Assembly (NCBI GenBank): GCA_001800495.1
Contig: MGVM01000041.1
Coordinates: forward strand, 1 to 17,793
DNA from: Elusimicrobia bacterium RIFOXYB2_FULL_48_7
Lineage (GTDB): Bacteria; Elusimicrobiota; Endomicrobiia; CG1-02-37-114; XYA2-FULL-39-19
DNA length: 17,793 nucleotides
Direction: 5' to 3'
A model generated the notes under the pieces. The model made no database searches. It had not been told where the DNA came from and saw only the letters and a program-made list of their open reading frames with translations. This document shows positions 14,035 through 17,793 of this stretch, one piece after another. A program made the position numbers and the translations under genes. Each line of letters starts with the position of its first letter. Position 1 is the stretch's first letter.

Positions 14035-15156
14035 ATGCTTCCGTTAATTGTAGGGCTCTTAGTATTCATTTCAAGTTTAATTTCCATCCGAATTGGCATC
14101 GCTGTAGTAATCATAGAATTATTATTTGGAATTATTTTAGGCAGCCTGGGCCTGCGGCCCGAAGAATGGATGCTATACCTTGCAAATTTCGGCGGGATAA
14201 TATTAACATTCCTTGCCGGTACCGAAATAGATGTCAAATTACTGAAAGAACAGTTCAAGCAAAGTTTCTTAATTGGTTTTTCTTCCTTCATTGCCCCATT
14301 TCTTACCGGTTTTTCAGCCGCGTATTTTATTGCTAAATGGGGTTTTTGGGCTTCCCTGGTAACCGGCACCGCTATTTCCTGCACATCGCTTGCTGTTATA
14401 TACGCCGTGTTGGTTGAAACCGGCATGAATAAAACAGAAACAGGGAAATTACTGATGTCCGCTACGTTTATTACAAACCTTTTCACGGCTCTCGCGTTAA
14501 GCGTGTTGTTTACAAAATTCAACATTTATACTTTTATCTTTTTGGCAGCAGCTGTGCTCATAATTATTATTGTTGATAAATATTCTTTATATATACTGCG
14601 CCACCCGGCATTGTTTAATAAGGTGGTCGAACCTGAAATAAAATTCCTGCTTTTTATACTGCTTGCTTTTATTTATTTCGCTAAACTTGGCAACAGCCAG
14701 GCCATTTTGCCTGTATTTATCCTGGGCTTGCTGATGTCCCGCCATTTTAAAGAGCAAAGGAAAACAAAAATAATCAGGAACAGGCTGAAAACCGTTGCTT
14801 ATGCTGTTTTTATCCCTATTTTCGGCATTGTTGCAGGGATGAAGGTTTCCCTTTTTTATATTTACTCCTCGCTTCCATTATTCACTCTTTTTTTCTTTGT
14901 AAAAGTATTGTCCAAATTCTCCGGCGTGTATTTCTTTGCGAAGAAATATATACCGGAAGGCCATATGTATGTATCCCTCCTGATGAGCACAGGCCTGACC
15001 TTCGGATTGATAGCCGCGCTTTTCGGTTTCAACGAGGGGTTAATCAGCCAATCCCAGTATTCGTTGCTGATAGGCGTAATGACCCTCAGTTCTATAATCC
15101 CTACATTTTTTGCCCAGAAGTGGTTCATGCCGGCTGAAGAAGAAAACATTTTATAA
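14035..15156 (+). CDS. Cation:proton antiporter (CPA2/NhaP-like fold)
   Basis: Polytopic inner-membrane sodium or potassium/proton exchanger of the PF00999 fold, 373 residues, about 11-12 spans and no C-terminal TrkA-N or USP domain. Seen are a Gly-rich first half with FLAGTEID (59-66), GTAISCTSLAVIYAVLVETG (111-130, the unwound-helix region), the core motif SATFITNLFTAL (142-153), and FVKVLSKFSGVY (288-299) with the conserved Lys294. In related exchangers the core motif carries an Asp (DD, ND or TD type) that binds the ion; here position 148 is Asn (T147-N148), so transport may be altered or lost unless another acid serves. AGAGGTG stands before the ATG. It is read from its own promoter and followed by the redox operon, which has a separate promoter. 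Confidence 0.9.
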   Translation: MLPLIVGLLVFISSLISIRIGIAVVIIELLFGIILGSLGLRPEEWMLYLANFGGIILTFLAGTEIDVKLLKEQFKQSFLIGFSSFIAPFLTGFSAAYFIAKWGFWASLVTGTAISCTSLAVIYAVLVETGMNKTETGKLLMSATFITNLFTALALSVLFTKFNIYTFIFLAAAVLIIIIVDKYSLYILRHPALFNKVVEPEIKFLLFILLAFIYFAKLGNSQAILPVFILGLLMSRHFKEQRKTKIIRNRLKTVAYAVFIPIFGIVAGMKVSLFYIYSSLPLFTLFFFVKVLSKFSGVYFFAKKYIPEGHMYVSLLMSTGLTFGLIAALFGFNEGLISQSQYSLLIGVMTLSSIIPTFFAQKWFMPAEEENIL

Positions 15157-15166
15157 GAAACAGGCA

Positions 15167-15195
15167 TTGACAGCATACCTGCTATATTGTATTAT
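15167..15195 (+). promoter_or_regulatory. Near-consensus promoter of the redox operon
   Basis: Consensus TTGACA (15167-15172), 17-base spacer, TATTAT (15190-15195). The start would fall at about 15202, in the middle of the palindrome at 15196-15207. Confidence 0.7.
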
Positions 15196-15207
15196 TGGCA
15201 TATGCCA
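15196..15207 (+). promoter_or_regulatory. Palindromic operator candidate TGGCATATGCCA
   Basis: A perfect 12-base palindrome (6-bp arms) directly after the -10 box and covering the expected transcript start. The first gene downstream encodes a DNA-binding protein of the DUF134 family, so autoregulation at this site is the simplest hypothesis. Confidence 0.5.
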
Positions 15208-15238
15208 GTAAAAATCCAGGAAATTAAAAGGAGGAAGC

Positions 15239-15568
15239 ATGGTCCGGCCTTGTAAATGCAGGTGTGTTTGCGGCAAACCTCCGGCTGATTATTTTAAACC
15301 CAGGGGTATACCGGTTTGTAACCTTGAAGAAATAGATCTTACATTAGATGAGTTTGAAGCCCTGCGCTTAGCCGACCTGGAAGGTTTATACCAGGAAGAA
15401 GCGGCGAAAAAAATGAAAATATCGCGCCAGACCTTCGGCAACATTATTGAATGCGCCCATGAAAAAATAGCCGATGCCCTGGTAAACGGAAAGGCCGTTA
15501 AAATAGAAGGAGGAGTTGTTAAATCGGGTTGGGCAAAAACAGGAAAAAACAGGAGGAACGGTTTATGA
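15239..15568 (+). CDS. DUF134 (UPF0251) DNA-binding protein
   Basis: Small DNA-binding protein of the DUF134 family, 109 residues. The N-terminus has a dense Cys set (C5, C7, C9, C11, then C27) that could hold a metal or Fe-S centre, then PRGIPVCNLEEIDLTLDEFEA (21-41, the family signature) and a sigma70 region 4-like helix-turn-helix at about 50-75 (YQEEAAKKMKISRQTFGNII). The basic C-terminus suits DNA contact. AAAAGGAGG precedes the ATG. Its TGA overlaps the next ATG (ATGA at 15565). It heads the operon and probably regulates it, perhaps sensing redox or metal status through the Cys cluster; this is inference. Confidence 0.9.
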   Translation: MVRPCKCRCVCGKPPADYFKPRGIPVCNLEEIDLTLDEFEALRLADLEGLYQEEAAKKMKISRQTFGNIIECAHEKIADALVNGKAVKIEGGVVKSGWAKTGKNRRNGL

Positions 15569-15930
15569 GAATATGCATACCTACGGAAACAAAAGATGGA
15601 AAAACAGCGAGTGTTTACGGCCATTTCGGGAGCGCGCCGTTTTTTACAGTTTATGATACAGAAAAAGATACTATTGAAGTGATTGAAAATTCAAACCAGC
15701 ACCATTCCCACGGAATGTGCCACCCGATGGGCGCATTGACCGGGAAGAACATTAATGCGGTAGTATGCGGCGGAATGGGAGGCAGGGCAATACAAAAGTT
15801 GAACGAAGGCGGAATCAAGGCATACAGGGTCGCTGAAGGGACAGTCGCCGGGATTGCAAAGGAGTTTGTCAAAGGCACCCTTGAAGAAATAACAGTCGAA
15901 AATGCCTGCGCCCAGCATAGCTGCCATTAA
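15565..15930 (+). CDS. NifX/NifB-associated family (dinitrogenase Fe-Mo cofactor biosynthesis-like) protein
   Basis: Single-domain protein of the PF02579 family (NifX, NafY, orange protein ORP, MTH1175), 121 residues, which bind or carry metal clusters; no nitrogenase genes are nearby, so a cluster-carrier role is more likely than nitrogen fixation. Seen are MRICIPTE (1-8), YGHFGSAPFF (18-27), a His/Cys-rich loop NQHHSHGMCHP (44-54), the CGGMGGRAI loop (68-76), and a metal-binding C-terminal tail CAQHSCH (115-121). The ATG at 15565 overlaps the DUF134 stop and has AGGAGG eight bases before it. It is followed closely by the ferredoxin. Confidence 0.9.
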   Translation: MRICIPTETKDGKTASVYGHFGSAPFFTVYDTEKDTIEVIENSNQHHSHGMCHPMGALTGKNINAVVCGGMGGRAIQKLNEGGIKAYRVAEGTVAGIAKEFVKGTLEEITVENACAQHSCH

Positions 15931-15937
15931 GGAAAAT

Positions 15938-16144
15938 ATGCAGAAAGATAAAATTGTGAATATTGACCGTGATGCCTGTACCGGATGCGGGGCGTGTGTC
16001 AGCCTATGCCCCAAGAAGATCCTGTATATAGACAAAAAAACAAATAAATGCATGGTTACTGATGAGACAAAGTGTGACCGGCTGGCAGGTTGTGAAATGG
16101 TATGCCCGGCGGAAGCAATAAAGATAATGGGAGGTTCAAAATGA
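15938..16144 (+). CDS. Ferredoxin-type 2[4Fe-4S] protein
   Basis: Low-potential electron carrier, 68 residues. Cluster I ligands are in classic spacing, C14-x2-C17-x2-C20-x3-C24-P. The second set is irregular: C38-x7-C46-x5-C52-x3-C56-P, giving eight Cys in all. The start at 15938 has AAGGA just upstream; the ATG at 15902 is in frame but overlaps the preceding gene by 29 bases and has no SD. The TGA overlaps the next ATG (16141). Probably passes electrons to or from the NifX-like or DsrE partner. Confidence 0.88.
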   Translation: MQKDKIVNIDRDACTGCGACVSLCPKKILYIDKKTNKCMVTDETKCDRLAGCEMVCPAEAIKIMGGSK

Positions 16145-16461
16145 AAATTGGAGTGATTATTTCGAGTAACGATGCAGAAACTTGCTGGAATGCGTTGCGG
16201 TATGCGAATTACTGCTTAGGGCAAAAAGATGATGTGAAGGTGTTTTTTATGGGTAAAGGCGTGGAATATCAGAAAATAAGCACTAAAAAGTTTAACACCG
16301 TTGATCAAGCATCAAAATATATGAGTAACGGAGGCAAAATCTATGCCTGCGGCACTTGTATAAAAGCACGCGAACAGGAAGGTTCCGAGATGTGCCCCAT
16401 CTCTACGATGAAGGACATGTACGAGATAGTCAAGGAAAGCGATAAAGTTGTAACATTCTGA
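16141..16461 (+). CDS. DsrE/DsrF-like sulfur-relay family protein
   Basis: Small cytoplasmic protein of the DsrE fold, 106 residues, which in relatives accepts or carries persulfide sulfur. Starts IGVIISSNDAETCWNALRYA (3-22), FFMGKGVEY (35-43), and the conserved Cys region YACGTCIKAREQE (68-80) with C70-x2-C73, and C85. The two-Cys motif is like that of DsrE-like proteins near thioredoxin-dependent sulfur transfer. The ATG overlaps the ferredoxin stop. Last gene of the tight four-gene operon; no terminator was seen after it. Confidence 0.88.
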   Translation: MKIGVIISSNDAETCWNALRYANYCLGQKDDVKVFFMGKGVEYQKISTKKFNTVDQASKYMSNGGKIYACGTCIKAREQEGSEMCPISTMKDMYEIVKESDKVVTF

Positions 16462-16476
16462 AATAGTTTGTAAAAT
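16448..16476 (+). promoter_or_regulatory. Candidate promoter before FeoAB
   Basis: TTGTAA (16448-16453), 17-base spacer, TAAAAT (16471-16476). The -35 lies inside the end of the DsrE gene. The start would be near 16483. Such weak matches are common in AT-rich gaps, so this is tentative. Confidence 0.3.
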
Positions 16477-16486
16477 ATTAGTGAAA

Positions 16487-16549
16487 ATGAAAAAGATACT
16501 GATTATTACCTGGCTGGGCAAAAAATACATTCTTAAAAAACAAAATTAA
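16487..16549 (+). CDS. Possible 20-residue peptide
   Basis: ATG at 16487 to TAA at 16547-16549. The peptide starts MKKILIITWLGKKYILKK, partly hydrophobic and strongly basic. SD is poor. It lies in the gap before FeoAB. Probably chance, but its start is close to the candidate promoter's transcript start. Confidence 0.2.
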   Translation: MKKILIITWLGKKYILKKQN

Positions 16550-16576
16550 CCGGCAGGATTATGGCGTAAAATATCC

Positions 16577-17793
16577 ATGAACCTGACACAGATCAAAGAA
16601 AACGAGAAATGCCGTATTACCGCTATCGAGGGCGGCAAGAATTTAGTTAAAAAACTGGAAGCCCTGGGTTTAAGAACCGGCATTGAAATCACCCTGGTCA
16701 GCTCCCAGGCGTTCAGGGGCCCTGTGCTGGTGCAGGCAGGAAGCACTAAAATCGCCATAGGCCACGGCATGGCAAAAAAAATAACCGTAGAGTGCGAAAT
16801 GAAAAAAATACTGCTGGTAGGCAACCCGAATGTAGGCAAAAGCGTGGTCTTTTCCCGGCTCACCGGCATCAACGTGATATCGTCCAATTATCCCGGCACC
16901 ACGGTGGAATTCGTGAAGGGCTGCCTGAGGCACCGGACAAAACGCTATGAAATAGTGGATGTCCCGGGAACGTATTCGCTGGAACCCTCGGCAAAAGCCG
17001 AAGAAGTCGCCGTTGAACTGCTGAACGAGGGCGGCGACATGATAATAAACGTGGTAGACGCCACCAACCTGGAAAGAAATCTCAACCTTACCCTGCAGCT
17101 CCTGAAGAAAAAAATACCGATGATGGTCCTGCTGAATTTCTGGGATGAAACGAAGCACAGGGGCATCGCGATCGACTATAAAAAACTTGAAAGCATTCTC
17201 GGCGTGCCCGTGATAACCGTTACGGCTGTGACCGGCGAGGGCATAAACGACGCTGTCTCGCGGCTCGGCGAAGCCAGGGCTGACGGCCTTTCGTGCAGCC
17301 CGGACGAGATCTGGCAGAAGATCGGCGAGATCATAAAGAAAGTCCAGGTGCTTTCGCACAAGCACCACAACCTGCTGGATTTATTAAGCGACATATCAAT
17401 AAAACCTTTTACCGGCGTTCCTTTCGCTCTGGCTGTGCTGTTTTTCACTTTTGTGATTGTCAGGTTTGTCGGCGAAGGGCTGATAAATTACCTGCTGGAC
17501 CCGCTGTTCAAGGATTATTATTACCCGCTGGTGATGAAACTCTCGGGCTATATCCCGGTGGAATTCATAAGGCAGCTGCTCACGGGAAAAACCCCGGCGA
17601 TAATGGAATCTTTCGGCCTGCTTACCACCGGCGTATACATTCCCTTTGTCGTAGTGCTTCCTTATATATTCTCTTTTTACCTGGTTCTGAGTTTCCTGGA
17701 GGATTTCGGGTACCTCCCGCGCGTTGCCGTGCTTTTTGACAATATTTTCCATAATTTCGGGCTTCACGGCTACTCTTCCATCCCAGTGCTCCT
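16577..17793 (+). CDS. feoAB: FeoA-FeoB fusion, ferrous iron transporter, 3' end missing
   Basis: Ferrous iron importer at the inner membrane, driven or gated by GTP. Residues 1-75 are a FeoA SH3-like domain (SH3 core RTGIEITLVSS at 33-43), continuing without a stop into FeoB from Met75. FeoB G-domain motifs: G1 GNPNVGKS (82-89), G2 in NYPGTTVE (104-111), G3 DVPGT (128-132), G4 NFWD (187-190) and G5 TAVTGEG (216-222). The helical regulatory part is at about 235-275, then membrane spans from about 278, with the first gate motif SFLEDFGYLPR (372-382). 405 residues are present; the whole protein would be about 700. No SD before the ATG; alternative starts would lose FeoA. It follows the redox operon with a gap of about 115 bases, so iron supply to Fe-S or metal-cluster factors is a plausible link. 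Confidence 0.93.
   Translation, partial: MNLTQIKENEKCRITAIEGGKNLVKKLEALGLRTGIEITLVSSQAFRGPVLVQAGSTKIAIGHGMAKKITVECEMKKILLVGNPNVGKSVVFSRLTGINVISSNYPGTTVEFVKGCLRHRTKRYEIVDVPGTYSLEPSAKAEEVAVELLNEGGDMIINVVDATNLERNLNLTLQLLKKKIPMMVLLNFWDETKHRGIAIDYKKLESILGVPVITVTAVTGEGINDAVSRLGEARADGLSCSPDEIWQKIGEIIKKVQVLSHKHHNLLDLLSDISIKPFTGVPFALAVLFFTFVIVRFVGEGLINYLLDPLFKDYYYPLVMKLSGYIPVEFIRQLLTGKTPAIMESFGLLTTGVYIPFVVVLPYIFSFYLVLSFLEDFGYLPRVAVLFDNIFHNFGLHGYSSIPVL

Noticed and set aside
15565..15930. Nitrogen-fixation gene
   Set aside because: PF02579 proteins are widespread outside nif clusters; no nitrogenase or other nif genes are in the window.

Overview
The window comes from an uncultured-looking bacterium of moderate GC content. 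It probably lives anaerobically: it carries a DUF134 / NifX-like / ferredoxin / DsrE redox cluster and a ferrous-iron uptake gene, both typical of anaerobes. A lipoprotein solute-binding protein, strong Shine-Dalgarno sequences and sigma70-like promoters show ordinary bacterial expression. No rRNA, tRNA, CRISPR array or complete transposon was found. The phylum cannot be fixed from the sequence; the gene set resembles candidate phyla near Elusimicrobiota or Omnitrophota, which is only an impression.

Left arm, 1-5459, minus strand. An AI-2E family membrane protein overlaps a secreted M23 peptidase by 8 bases. Just past the peptidase stop is a strong promoter, then an unusual leader with two in-frame starts and a terminator-like hairpin between them, then a 47-residue membrane protein, a fused trehalose-6-phosphate synthase/phosphatase, and a sugar-type solute-binding lipoprotein cut off by the window start.

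5460-10717, plus strand. A membrane glycosyltransferase with a C-terminal TPR tail is followed by three sugar-metabolism genes (TIM-barrel isomerase, Gfo/Idh/MocA oxidoreductase, second TIM-barrel isomerase) ending at a clear terminator. The gaps between the three hold elaborate inverted repeats: two hairpins of the same bulged design directly before ribosome binding sites, and a 119-base multi-branched element.

10718-12025 is a decayed accessory patch: an AbiEi-type antitoxin with a palindromic operator candidate, a probable fragment of its toxin partner, and about 630 bases of non-coding sequence with a REP-like palindrome whose half also occurs near 7446.

12026-13975. A protein with the layout of RNase J-like metallo-beta-lactamase hydrolases has lost nearly all of its metal ligands, so it looks like a pseudoenzyme. 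It converges on a YgjP-like metallopeptidase gene, whose promoter lies across a perfect palindrome from the promoter of the next gene.

13976-17793. A cation:proton antiporter with Asn where the essential Asp is expected is followed by a tight four-gene redox operon under a near-consensus promoter with a palindrome on its start site, and then by a FeoA-FeoB fusion that runs off the window. The operon resembles the accessory part of ORP (orange protein)-type clusters and probably links Fe-S or metal cluster handling with sulfur chemistry.
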